A DNA stretch of 30,639 bases from Mesostigma viride (Eukaryota > Streptophyta > Mesostigmatophyceae > Mesostigmatales > Mesostigmataceae): assembly GCA_009746045.1 (NCBI GenBank), contig RPFO01001604.1, positions 1 to 30,639 of the forward strand, in the 5' to 3' direction. How positions within the stretch are numbered: the first letter of the stretch is position 1; every line of letters begins with the position of its first letter. This document shows positions 16,426-25,356 of the stretch, in pieces. The notes under the pieces were generated by a model. That model made no database searches and had not been told where the DNA came from. It saw only the letters and a program-made list of their open reading frames with translations. The position numbers and the translations under genes were made by a program.

Positions 16426-18839
16426 GGGAGAGAGGCGCATCGGAGGGTTGCCCTGATCGGAGGGGGGCTGAATGCAGAAGACGAGGCCGTTTCCAAAAAG
16501 TCGAGGGGGACGGCGCTGCTGGAAGTGCACAACTATTTCAAGACGCACATGGAGGAATCCTGGGATAAGCCGGAGGTGCCCCTTCAGGACCAGAAAGAAA
16601 TATGGAATTTGATTCATGGGGTTTCAAGCAGCACTGAGAAGGCAAGGAAGGACGGGGAGGGGGAGGAGGGTGGTGAGGAGCGGGTTGGAGGGCGATTGAA
16701 CGAGGGTGGTTTGTCCGAATCGGAGAAAACCCAAGTCTACGACTTCATCTCGGCTGTGAAGGATGAAACGGTCGCTCCGAACGACGACAGTAGATGTGGA
16801 ATGCCGATTGAGGACAAGGTGGCCAAGGAGCTTGCAGAGTTTCTGGACATCGTGGCAGCGGACAAGCTGGACGGGGAGGGAAGGGTGATGAGGAAGGGGG
16901 GGGGATCAAACAGGAAGGGTGGAGGAGTCTAGCCCGCTTTCGATTCTGGCCGTCTATCATGGCAACCGTGAAGGCCAAACACGTTCCTCCTCAGTGCTTG
17001 TATGACCTGACATACATGGCCAAGATCTTCTGCGAGGTGATTGTCCAGCTTTTCCTGATCTACAACCGCGATTTGGGGAAATACCCCGAACCACGCCACC
17101 TCGGCTGGTTGCCGATGCAGCCTTCGGAAGCCGACAGCGCCCTTGAGAGGGTGGCCGATACGGTCGCTGTAGCTGCCAAGAGACTAAGGGCGGTTATCAG
17201 GCCAACGGGGAGGGACGATTCCACCTTCCCACTTGCACTGCTGGAGAGGACGAATTTTTGGACGACCCACAAGGAGGAAACGAAATGGTGGGTCCTGATT
17301 GCGCCCGAACCCCCAACCGAACAGGCTGTGGTGCCCCAACCCGTACAGCCTGTGGCGGGGGCTGTGGCGGTGACGGGGGCTGTGCCGGAGGAAGGCCAAG
17401 CCGAACATGCGGAGGCAGAGGACGTCCAGTCGGGTCGCCAAAAAAAGGTGGGGGAGAAGCGGGAACCCCCGCGGAAGTTTGGGTCGGAGGAGCTGGCATC
17501 CGAAATCGAGCAGCAGGGCCCGTGGATTTCTAAGAAAGTTTACGGGTCTGACGGGGACACGACCTGTGAGTTCATGATGAAGACTTTCGCGTGGGAGAAA
17601 AGCGATGGGCCGACACGGTTGGCTCAAGTGGTACTTAATGCAATGGAGGGGTTCGAATTTGTTGTGAAGAGGAAGGGGGGGTGAACCAGCCGGATATCAA
17701 GAATGGGATATGGCTGCTGAATTTGGAACACCACGCGAAGCTGTGGAATGATGAGGAATTGTTGAAGGGTCGAACGGGTGCGTGGGTGGAGAAAAGGGAC
17801 TGGAAGGCGGCGAAGGATTGTGGAGATTTCAATGGTGTGAAGGACGCCTGGTCGTCGTACCTAGGCGATTTTACGGGATTCTTCAACCCACCCGTGATCT
17901 TCATTGGGTCAAAGGAGCAGGTGGATGGGTTTAAGGTCCTTCTGAAGGTACTTGGGAAGCGGCCTGAGGGGGAGGATATTTCCAATCCCAACGGCCGTTC
18001 GGGCAAGGAAATTGCGGGTGCAGCCCAGAAGCGTCCGCTGGAGACGGCAGGCGCTGGCACCAAAAAGAAACGCCGGAAGCGCGCCGCCTCGGAGACCCCC
18101 TCGGCCGAAGACGTCTCAATGGGGGATGATGAGGATGTCGGGTCACATGGGGGTGATGATGGGGAGGAGGTTGGTGATGATGGTGCCGGCGATGATGAGG
18201 GGGGCGGGAATGAGGGTGGTGATAAGGGGGGCGGGTCGAAGGACGGAGAGGGGGGGGTTCGAAGGGCGGAGAGGGGGGCGGGTCGAAGGGCGGAGAGGGG
18301 GGGGGTCGAAGGACGGAGAGGGGGGCGGGTCGAAGGGCGGAGAGGGGGGGGGTCGAAGGGCGGAGAGGGGGGCGGGTCGAAGGACGGAGAGGGGGGCGGG
18401 TCGAAGGGCGGAGAGGGGAGGGGGTCGAAGGACGGAGAGGGGGGCGGAGAGAAGGGCGGAGAGGGGAGGGGGTCGAAGGGCGGAGAGGGGGGCGGGTCGA
18501 AGGGCGGAGAGGGGGGCGGGTCAAAGGGTGGAGAGGGGGGCGGGTCAAAGGGCGGAGAGGGGGGCGGGTCCAAGGGCGGAGAGGGGGGGGAGAGAAGGGT
18601 GGAGAGGGGGGCGGGTCAACCGGCGCATCGGGGGAAGGGGGGAAGGGCGGAGAGGGGGGCGGGTCGACCGGCGCATCGGGGGAAGGGGGGAAGGAGGGGG
18701 GGGAGGGGAGGGAGGCTCGAAGGGGAATTCGGGGGCGTCGGGGGGGGGATGTTGGGGCGTGCCGTCGACTACTGCAAAAAGCTCCTTTCGCCTGGCGGGC
18801 ACGTTCGATCAAGAGCAACGGCTAGTCATCTGTCAAAGG
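16426..18839 (+). CDS. Large gene, long exon with two G-run frame breaks
   Basis: Three overlapping open frames form one exon if one G is added at 16896-16904 and one at 17675-17681. The joins then read KGGGIKQEGWRSLARFRFWP-SIMATVKAKH and FEFVVKRKGGVNQPDIKNGI, with no stop. In order the product has an acidic region (KARKDGEGEEGGEERVGG), a hydrophobic stretch (DLTYMAKIFCEVIVQLFLIY), an Ala/Pro/Val linker, a conserved-looking EKRDWKAAKDCGDFNGVKDA region, a basic KKKRRKRAASETPS segment (probable nuclear signal), an acidic Gly/Asp tract and a long Gly-rich repeat. It ends phase 1 at a GTAAGT donor. If the breaks are real the gene is dead; the shared direction of all breaks in the window favours under-called G-runs. 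No known family is recognised. Confidence 0.6.
18230..18720 (+). repeat. 24-bp Gly-rich coding repeat
   Basis: Units such as GGGTCGAAGGGCGGAGAGG plus a G/C run recur about 18 times and encode (G-S-K-G-G-E-G-G)n in the exon frame. Long G-runs make this region especially prone to copy-number change and to sequencing error. Confidence 0.85.
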
Positions 18840-18958
18840 GTAAGTTAATCTGAGTGAATATGGTCGGTTAAATTATGATGTTTGCATATTCCCAAGTTTG
18901 ATTTGCGATTGTAATGATAACTAATTGCGCCGCTCGTCATTGCTTGTCTCACACACAG
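18840..18958 (+). other. 119-bp GT-AG intron
   Basis: The donor AAAGG|GTAAGT is a perfect consensus. The acceptor is GCTTGTCTCACACACAG ending at 18958. The interior is AT-rich compared with both flanks. Splicing in phase 1 restores a Gly codon (G|GT) and joins HLSK-G-DESEEEPPKDDAHG. This is the best-supported intron in the window. Confidence 0.8.
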
Positions 18959-19775
18959 GTGACGAGTCTGAAGAGGAGCCGCCAAAGGATGACGCGCATG
19001 GCGGCCCACCCAAAGGGTTTGAGGAAGATTCGGAAGAATCGGAAGAATCGGAACCTGAGGAAGCGCCACAAAGACGTGTCACAGTTACCGCAACCCAGCC
19101 CAAGCCACTAGACAAGAAAGTGCCACCACCAAGTTGGCAGCCGTGGATGGAGAATCTGGAAGGTGTGGGGGGGGGAAACGGGTCGTGCCCCGCTCGCCTG
19201 TTGGATGTCCGGTTTCGGTATTGTGCAAGCACGGCGGTGAATTTTGCCAGTATCGGAAGAACCAATCCCAGCGCCTTGATACGTTGTGGAAGCCCACGTG
19301 GGCTGCTGATTCGGTGGCTAAACTCAATGCAGACCCAATGAAGCTGGCACACATGCCTGATTTCCACGTCGACACGTTCCTGGTGCATGGAGTCGTTCGA
19401 AAGGTGGATAAAACGGGCGTGTGGTACGTTAAATTTTGGGCAGAAGGGTGTGACGAAAAGGGAATCTGGATTAATGGGGAGCAGGGGACGATGCCCAACA
19501 TAATTTTCAAGGTACAACAAGACGAGATGCGGAACTGTTTCAAGCCACCTGAGGGAACGTATTTGGAGTGGTGGATGGACAAGGGGTTCCTGGCGACCAG
19601 ATCTTCCCCAGCGACCAGATCTTCCCCACGACTCCAAGAGAAGGGGGGAGACCAAGCCGCAGGGCAGGGCAAACGAAAACCTCAAGGGAAGGCTGGCGCA
19701 GATGTGCGGGAGGGGGGTGTAAAGAAGCCCAGCGGACGGGCACCTGTAAAGAAACGCCTGTTAGTAGGTAGTTAG
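18959..19775 (+). CDS. Large gene, terminal exon with one G-run frame break
   Basis: The exon starts with an acidic tract (GDESEEEPPKDDAHGGPPKG, then EEDSEESEESEPEEAPQRRV) and reads to MENLEGVGGG. One extra G at 19167-19175 moves it into the frame KRVVPRSPVGCPVSVLCKHG, which stays open to TAG at 19773-19775. The second part has a compact region (FHVDTFLVHGVVRKVDKTGV, WYVKFWAEGCDEKGIWINGE) rich in aromatic residues and a basic C-terminus (KKPSGRAPVKKRLLVGS) with a duplicated ATRSSP. The fold is not recognised. With the other exons the protein would be about 1,560 residues. Confidence 0.6.
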
Positions 19776-20041
19776 ATAGCTTGATCTGAACTCGTGTACA
19801 TTTGTAAACATCGATCTGTACATCTGTCTCCAGAGCATTCACTTGAATATTCAAAGTTCAAGTGGGAATTACTGGTTGGGTTGTGCACAGGCTTGTGCAC
19901 AATTTTGGCAATAATTATAATTCGTTCTATAAATAGAACTAGCGGGGTCGTGGAGAGGGTTGTGCAATTGTAAATAATCTACAACTTGTCTCACTTGCTT
20001 ACCCTCCGAGTGCATGACACTATGACAAAAACAGCCAATTT

Positions 20042-20104
20042 TACCCCGACTTGAATAAATTTTAATAAATGTTAATAAATTTTAATAAATTTTAATAAAT
20101 TTAA
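20042..20104. repeat. AATAAATTTT tandem repeat with poly(A)-like signals
   Basis: Five near-perfect 10-11-bp units of TTTTAATAAA lie about 280 bp after the stop of the large gene. The first AATAAA is at 20054-20059. They could serve as its polyadenylation region. Confidence 0.6.
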
Positions 20105-20610
20105 GCAATCTAGTAATGAAAAGTGCACGCGGAAAGCGCACTAGTGACCAAATTGCATGAAATGGTAATGATTTCATGTGGAAACGCATTCACAATGAGC
20201 ATCAATTGTCATGTATTTGTTGAAATGGCGTCTCCTCAAGTAATAAAATTTGGCATGGGTATTGTAGATTGATTGTGGGCCCCCCTGTAGGATGTACAAC
20301 TATCACCTGCTCTGGGTGCACTAGGTGCACCTGCACCTCCATGGTGGTTCATGCCTCCTAAACAAGCACAGGCACCCAGGGGGGGCTTGAGGAGAGGGCC
20401 TAGAAGGCCTGCATGACATATGGGGTGGAAGGTATGTGGCTAGGCTATAGCTGGGGTACACATGGCCTCTCAGCAGAGAGTAACTCCCTGCATGGGCAAA
20501 GCATGACTCGAAATTGCTACGGCTATTGCAAGGGCGGGTGTGGGCCCGTCACGTAGGCATACATGGCCACGTCACTAAGCTTTCTAGGCTACACTACTGC
20601 TATATATTCC
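20105..20610. other. Spacer, nothing recognised
   Basis: No convincing open frame, RNA gene or repeat is seen in this stretch between the large gene and the minus-strand ORF. Confidence 0.4.
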
Positions 20611-21609
20611 CTAGGCTGGGGTGGCTGGGGTGGCTGGGGCGGCAGGGGTCGCCTGCCAGGGCTTGTGGGCGACGTAGATGTCCGCCCCCTTCCAGTAGAC
20701 CGGCTTCTGCCCCGCCTTCTGCCGAAGCTGGAGGTAGGTCGGCCACAGCTCCCGTCGCCGTTGTTGCTGCGTCAAGGTCAAGTCGTCGTCCAGCGTGTAG
20801 GCGGTCCCCCCAAGCCGCTTGCGACACTTGAGGAACTCCATCTTATCCGCCATCTTATCGGCCATCTTATCGGCGGTGTCATGCAAGCTCTCAAGGGCGG
20901 TGGCGGTGGCTTGAAGGCGTTGGTCGAGGTCGAGGAGCTGGGCTTTGATGTCGGCAGTGGAGGCGGAAATGGCAGTGGAGGTGGCGGTGAGGTGAGGAAG
21001 TTCAGCAGCCAGCGGGCCACCCATTGCTGCGACGTCAGCAGCAAGGGGGGTCACGTGCTGCTGGAAGGCTTCCATGAGGATGGAACGGAGGGTGGGGGCG
21101 GAGATGGATGGAGCACAGATCTCGCCGTCAGAGCGCTGGAGAAGGGAGTTGAGGATGGCATGCTGGAGCTGGGGGCGGGGGCAGCCAAACAGCATGCCGT
21201 GGTTGGTCCAGCGGCTGCCGTTGCTGCTGATGAGGCGATCTTGGTCGTAGAGATGGAGGCACAGGTCGTATAGCGAGGCGTAGTCCCCAAAGAAGATGCA
21301 GTGCATAGCATCGTCCGGGGAAATGTTGGTCCAGTGGTGATCATCGACCTGGAAAGGTTTGGGCCGAAAGCGCGGTTCAGAGGGGCGGGACCCTCCTGTT
21401 TTGTCGGCTGAGCGGGTGCGTTTCGGGTCAGGCGATGCCGATGGCGAGGCATCAGTAAGCCCGGGAGGTTGCTGGGCGACCACCAGTGCACGACTAGTGT
21501 CACCGCTGCCTGCCGGGCCTGAGGGCGAAGCTGCAGCCTGAGCTGCAGAATTTTCATGGCCGAGCGCATCCGCCAAACTGCGTTGCGTCAAAGGACGTTT
21601 GCTCGTCAT
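20611..21609 (-). CDS. Orphan ORF resembling LINE ORF1
   Basis: The 332-residue frame starts MTSKRPLTQRSLADALGHEN (21609); an ATG twelve codons upstream (21645) is also in frame. QRSLADAL resembles a PCNA-interacting (PIP-like) peptide. A disordered Ala/Ser/Pro segment with KRTRSADK follows, then a globular region (DDAMHCIFFGDYASLYDLCL), a helix with repeated ADKM, and a C-terminal block LTLTQQQRRRELWPTYLQLR with KPVYWKGADIYV. That last block resembles the C-terminal domain of ORF1 proteins of L1-type LINEs in algae and plants, which bind nucleic acid; this is recalled similarity, not an alignment. It ends in (ATP)n. No reverse transcriptase lies downstream on the minus strand, so it is either a truncated element or a captured ORF1. 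The frame is intact. Confidence 0.55.
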   Translation of the reverse strand: MTSKRPLTQRSLADALGHENSAAQAAASPSGPAGSGDTSRALVVAQQPPGLTDASPSASPDPKRTRSADKTGGSRPSEPRFRPKPFQVDDHHWTNISPDDAMHCIFFGDYASLYDLCLHLYDQDRLISSNGSRWTNHGMLFGCPRPQLQHAILNSLLQRSDGEICAPSISAPTLRSILMEAFQQHVTPLAADVAAMGGPLAAELPHLTATSTAISASTADIKAQLLDLDQRLQATATALESLHDTADKMADKMADKMEFLKCRKRLGGTAYTLDDDLTLTQQQRRRELWPTYLQLRQKAGQKPVYWKGADIYVAHKPWQATPAAPATPATPA

Positions 21610-21879
21610 ATATTGCGTTTTAGATTCGGAAAATTGTATCAGCATGTGCGTCTTAGAAAGACGAAGCGATAGTGATATTCACGGCTAAATCCGGTGCTCG
21701 AACGTGAAAGTTATGAGCTCCGCCGTCAGCCATGGCTACCTCGTGGCTCGTGGCTCGTTATGAACTCTGGGATATGAACTCTGGGTCGGCTTAAACGGGG
21801 TTATACTCTTACGTCCCGTGACATGATATAAAGTACGGAAGCTGGAACGCAAGCTACTTCCATAAGAAATCAAATTAAC
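21610..21879. other. Upstream region of the ORF1-like gene
   Basis: It contains short direct repeats (CGTGGCTCGTGGCTCGT; ATGAACTCTGGG twice near 21760-21783). No promoter motif could be fixed. Confidence 0.35.
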
Positions 21880-22859
21880 TTAAGGGGACATGACACCCCA
21901 AAAGGGCACTTTTCTGGAAACCATACCTAGGCATGTGATACAGATCCAGTTATGATGGGGGACCATAAATATGATTAAAAAAAAAAATTCCAACCACTTG
22001 GGGGTGTACTCCGGCTTTTTTTGGGAGTGCTGTCCTCCGGCTTTTTGCCTTTGCACCGTGTGCAGTTCTTGGACGTTTGGAATCATGGCATGGCTAACGT
22101 GATGACTGACTAGCTAGACCTTTTCAGTGGTTTTCCATTTGCGGGTATTTCCTCGTAAATGGTGGGAGAGCGATCGCAGCAATGGTGCTCACCACTAGAC
22201 ACTCCCGGCCAGTTAGGCTAGAAACACACGCCCTGATCAAGCATGCTGTTTCCGGCCCCACCGTCTAGGTCATCTAGTCGCTCCACACGTAAGCCAGCCA
22301 TAATTTCAATGCACAAGGATACACATTTCCATCACCATTCATCTTCATCATCCTGAACGACTCGAAAACGCGGAAAAGATAACGGCAGACTCGAGCTACC
22401 ATGGTCCGGATTCTCCCGATTTCTGGCCTGCGCTGGTTGTCTCTTTGGTACTACCCCCCACCATGTGACCGTTATGTGCTAAAAATAGAAAAGACGCTAT
22501 TTTTGGCCGATTTTCCCTAGGACAATGGGCAAACCCGTTGTGGCCAAATCATATCAAAGAGACATATATTCCCATCTAATTGCAACCCTTGCCATTAATT
22601 CCAGCTAGTTTGCAGGTCAGAATAAGCATGTTTAGACACATTGAAATAGTTTACCCCAAAACACGTATTTTTTGGTGCCTAAAAAAATATATCAAATCAT
22701 AGACACATGCAATGGGGTCAAATCATATAATCAAAATTGGCCCAGGGTTGCAATCACACAGCCCCAAAGTTTCAGCTCATTCTGACCACGTTTACTCACA
22801 TTGAAATATGGTCATGTGCAAAAAAAAAATGATCGCTTTTTGTGGTTTGGAGCTCAAAC

Positions 22860-23400
22860 ACCACCACAAAGACACCCTTGCCCACCACAAACTGGGCCAA
22901 AACAACAGCCATTAGTTTATTTATGATGTTAGGAAGCTTGCTATGAAATCCCAGGTCATTCTGAGCTATTATGGCCATGTTACATCATATTATAGCTGCC
23001 ACGCTGCGTTCCTGGTACAACATGGCATGAGGGGGCACACATGCATATGACCCACCCAAGCAAGTCCCATCATGTCTTATGATGGCCAAATAATACAAGC
23101 ACTGTCCTGCCACCTTGATAACACACAGGAAGGCTTTAGCCCTCGTCGGAATCGCCGTCCCCCATGCAGTTGGGGCAATACCAGGCACCCACCGGCATGG
23201 TTTTCTTTGTCAGGCCAAGGCAGAGCATGTGGGCACCCTTGCCCACCACAAACTGGGCCAAAACAAGTGCAATTTATTAAATTAATGTATCACGAAGCTT
23301 GCCACCAAATTACAGGTCATTCTGACCTAGTTTGCCCATATTACATCTTGTTATAGCTGCCAGCCTGCATGCTTGGTGCACCATGACATGAGGCAATACC
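22860..23400. repeat. Degenerate ~360-bp duplication inside transposon copy A
   Basis: ACCCTTGCCCACCACAAACT-GGCCAAAACA, GAAGCTTGC, CAGGTCATTCTGA, and TTACATC-TTATAGCTGCCA occur in the same order at about 22875-23000 and again at about 23235-23360. The two copies are clearly diverged. Confidence 0.7.
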
Positions 23401-24549
23401 ATGAGCACATTCCTAAGCTTGCCCCCTGCAAATGGGGCAGAACCACGAAAAACAAATGCTAGATGCTTGAAGAAAACAACCACCAACTCTTTAACCATTA
23501 TGAGCAGGTATGACCGCTTGCGGGAATCACTCATAGCCAACACCATGTCATGACGCTTATGGATAAAAGGTGCATCCTTCATAGCCATAACGACCTGATC
23601 CCTGTCATCTAGGAAGTACAAGCCATGTTTAATTAATGGAGGCTAAACAGGTGGGGATGTGATAAGTAACTCACATATTCTCACCTTCCATACAAGAACC
23701 TTGTTTTCTGCAGGCTGAAGAGCCATGACAGGCGTTTATGAGCTCGCCAGCTCCTTGCAACGGTGATGCCGCTCCCAGGCAGCTAGGGTCCTTGACTACG
23801 CAATATAGAATGTCTACCGTGTGAAAACCTCCATACAGGAAGCGTAGCAAAGCCAGATAACTGCCCGATCAATTCTGGGTAGCTTTAGGAAGCATGGCAT
23901 ACGCAGCGTAAGGAAAACCATTGAAAGCTGCGGAAAATCTGATAGCACAACTGCAACAAGTGGAGAACAAAATAGCAAGAAGAACCCAGAAACAGCGCCA
24001 AAAGTTTCATGCCAGGTTCACTAAGAGCGCAAACAGACTGGGCGGTGACATGCGGCAAATCAACGTACCACGGCCGGCATTATTTCCTACCCAGGCGCGC
24101 AAGAAAAGCCAGCCAGCCATGGATGGATTAACCGCGGATCGCGCAGGCCTGAACGAAATCATTTTAGAAATGACAGGAAATGGCCGCAGATCGAAGACGC
24201 TTAGGTTATTTTCATGGTGTCCGTTACTAAACGGCTCTTACTGCATCAATACAACCCACGAATATCGAGTTCTACCGTCGCAGGCACGCATGCTAGATTA
24301 TTCATCGCGGCCAAATTGTTGGATGAGACCCCCGTGCAAATCTGTACCAACAAGGGCAGCGAATTTGCAATTAGTGCAGATCTGGCTATGAAACATCATA
24401 ATAGAACATCACTTTTAACCATCGGCTTAATTTTTCGGCCTGTCGCCCGCCGGATTAGCCATATTTTAACGGAACGCACGTCGCCATGGCCACCTCCGCA
24501 CGGTGCGCGCACTGTGCACCACAATTTCACGGTCCGTCGGTACCGTCCC

Positions 24550-24573
24550 GACTTTTTTGGCGCCAAAAAAGTC
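24550..24573. repeat. Perfect 24-bp subterminal palindrome (copy A)
   Basis: The arms are GACTTTTTT and AAAAAAGTC around GGCGCC. It stands 3 bp inside the 15-bp terminal repeat of copy A. The equivalent position of copy B has an imperfect palindrome with the same centre (27306-27333). Confidence 0.9.
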
Positions 24574-24591
24574 CCGGGTGTCATGTCCCCT

Positions 24592-24986
24592 CCTGGGAAA
24601 TCATCGTATACTGGTTATGCTGGTTGTCTCCTTGGTATACGGCCATGCAATGTGTACAAAACCTATATTGTCTCCTTGATATAGCAACCTGGAACGTGCA
24701 CGTCGTCCCAACGCAGAACATCCGCTGGTATGCCTGAGCTCCAGAAATTCTGCCGTGCATGAAAGGCCAAAAGCAGCTCCTAGCCACGCAGGGCTGCCCA
24801 CCGGCTCGTGTCGGCTCCATACAAGAAGTTTGTGTGTATGTGTGATCGACTGTGCACGTCGACGTGAGCATATAAACTCAATGGGGTGACTTGTGGTGCG
24901 TGGACAGATCAGGGAACATCTAGCTAAGAACCAAATCTATAAGAAACATAGGCATGATAATTAAGTTTTGCCGCTCCTTGTAAAGG
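24592..24986. other. Spacer between transposon copy A and the reductase 3' end
   Basis: No gene is recognised. TTGTCTCCTTG-TAT occurs twice (near 24623 and 24667). Confidence 0.4.
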
Positions 24987-24992
24987 TTTATT
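24987..24992 (-). terminator. AATAAA signal of the chlorophyll b reductase gene
   Basis: The plus-strand TTTATT reads AATAAA on the minus strand, 55 bp after the stop codon at 25048. This is a suitable distance for a polyadenylation signal. Confidence 0.5.
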
Positions 24993-25047
24993 TGCGCATA
25001 CAAGTGATTTTATCTAAAAAGAAAACATTGAGGCTACCTGGGTCCGA

Positions 25048-25356
25048 TCAGTCCTCTTCACCCTCATAAAGTGCACGAGCCCCACTTGTCTTGTACGACG
25101 CCCCCATCGACGCAGTCCTATTGCCATCCTGGTCAAAAAACCTCCCGCCACGGATAATCTGGGGAACCCCTCCCAGTACACGAGAGACCGCCCCAAGCGG
25201 GGTGAGGTACTCAATCGACGTTCCATTGCTGCCCCTGGGAAGGTCCCTGATGCGGGGCACGAGAGCAGCTGCAACCGTCTCCGGCTCCTCTGCCAGGGTG
25301 TTGAAGAACCGGCGCGCCACGGGGGTGGAGTCCTTGAGGAGCAAGTCGGTGAGCAC
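25048..25356 (-). CDS. Chlorophyll(ide) b reductase (NYC1/NOL family), last exon
   Basis: The exon starts after CTTTCTTGTGCGCAG (minus strand) and encodes VLTDLLLKDSTPVARRFFNT followed by LAEEPETVAAALVPRIRDLP, IEYLTPLGAVSRVLGG and RGGRFFDQDGN, ending ALYEGEED-stop. Motif order and spacing match the C-terminal part of the NYC1/NOL subfamily of short-chain dehydrogenases: MV-TDLL, FFN-LAE-PE-VA--LVP-IR, then a FLTP or YLTP segment. These enzymes reduce chlorophyll b to 7-hydroxymethyl chlorophyll a in the plastid, the first step of chlorophyll b breakdown. It joins the exon at 28189-28378 in phase 0 (SPGM|VLTD). The C-terminus after FDQDGN is short and soluble, more NOL-like than NYC1-like. Which of the two paralogues it is cannot be decided from this part. 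Confidence 0.85.
   Translation of the reverse strand: MLTDLLLKDSTPVARRFFNTLAEEPETVAAALVPRIRDLPRGSNGTSIEYLTPLGAVSRVLGGVPQIIRGGRFFDQDGNRTASMGASYKTSGARALYEGEED

Larger units (their letters stand above)
21884..24591. mobile_element. TTAA-type DNA transposon copy A (non-autonomous, 2.7 kb)
   Basis: The left end GGGGACATGACACCC (21884-21898) is an exact inverted copy of the right end GGGTGTCATGTCCCC (24577-24591). TTAA stands immediately left (21880-21883); the right flank reads TCCT, so the target duplication is imperfect. A perfect 24-bp palindrome centred on GGCGCC lies just inside the right end (24550-24573). Interior segments match copy B: GGGGACCATAAA-ATGAT near 21957 against 25546, GCTAAAAATAGAAAA near 22480 against 25620, and an extended stretch at about 24060-24600 against about 26840-27350. 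No transposase frame is seen. TTAA targeting is known for piggyBac-type elements, but the GGGG terminus is not typical, so the superfamily is open. Confidence 0.6.

Noticed and set aside
17635-18818. Minus-strand Pro-rich frames (DPPPSPPF)n
   Set aside because: They are the antisense of the Gly-rich coding repeat; sense-strand exons and splice sites account for the region.
23921-24684. Two 156-codon plus-strand frames
   Set aside because: They lie inside transposon copy A, resemble no known protein, and are not kept open in the matching part of copy B.
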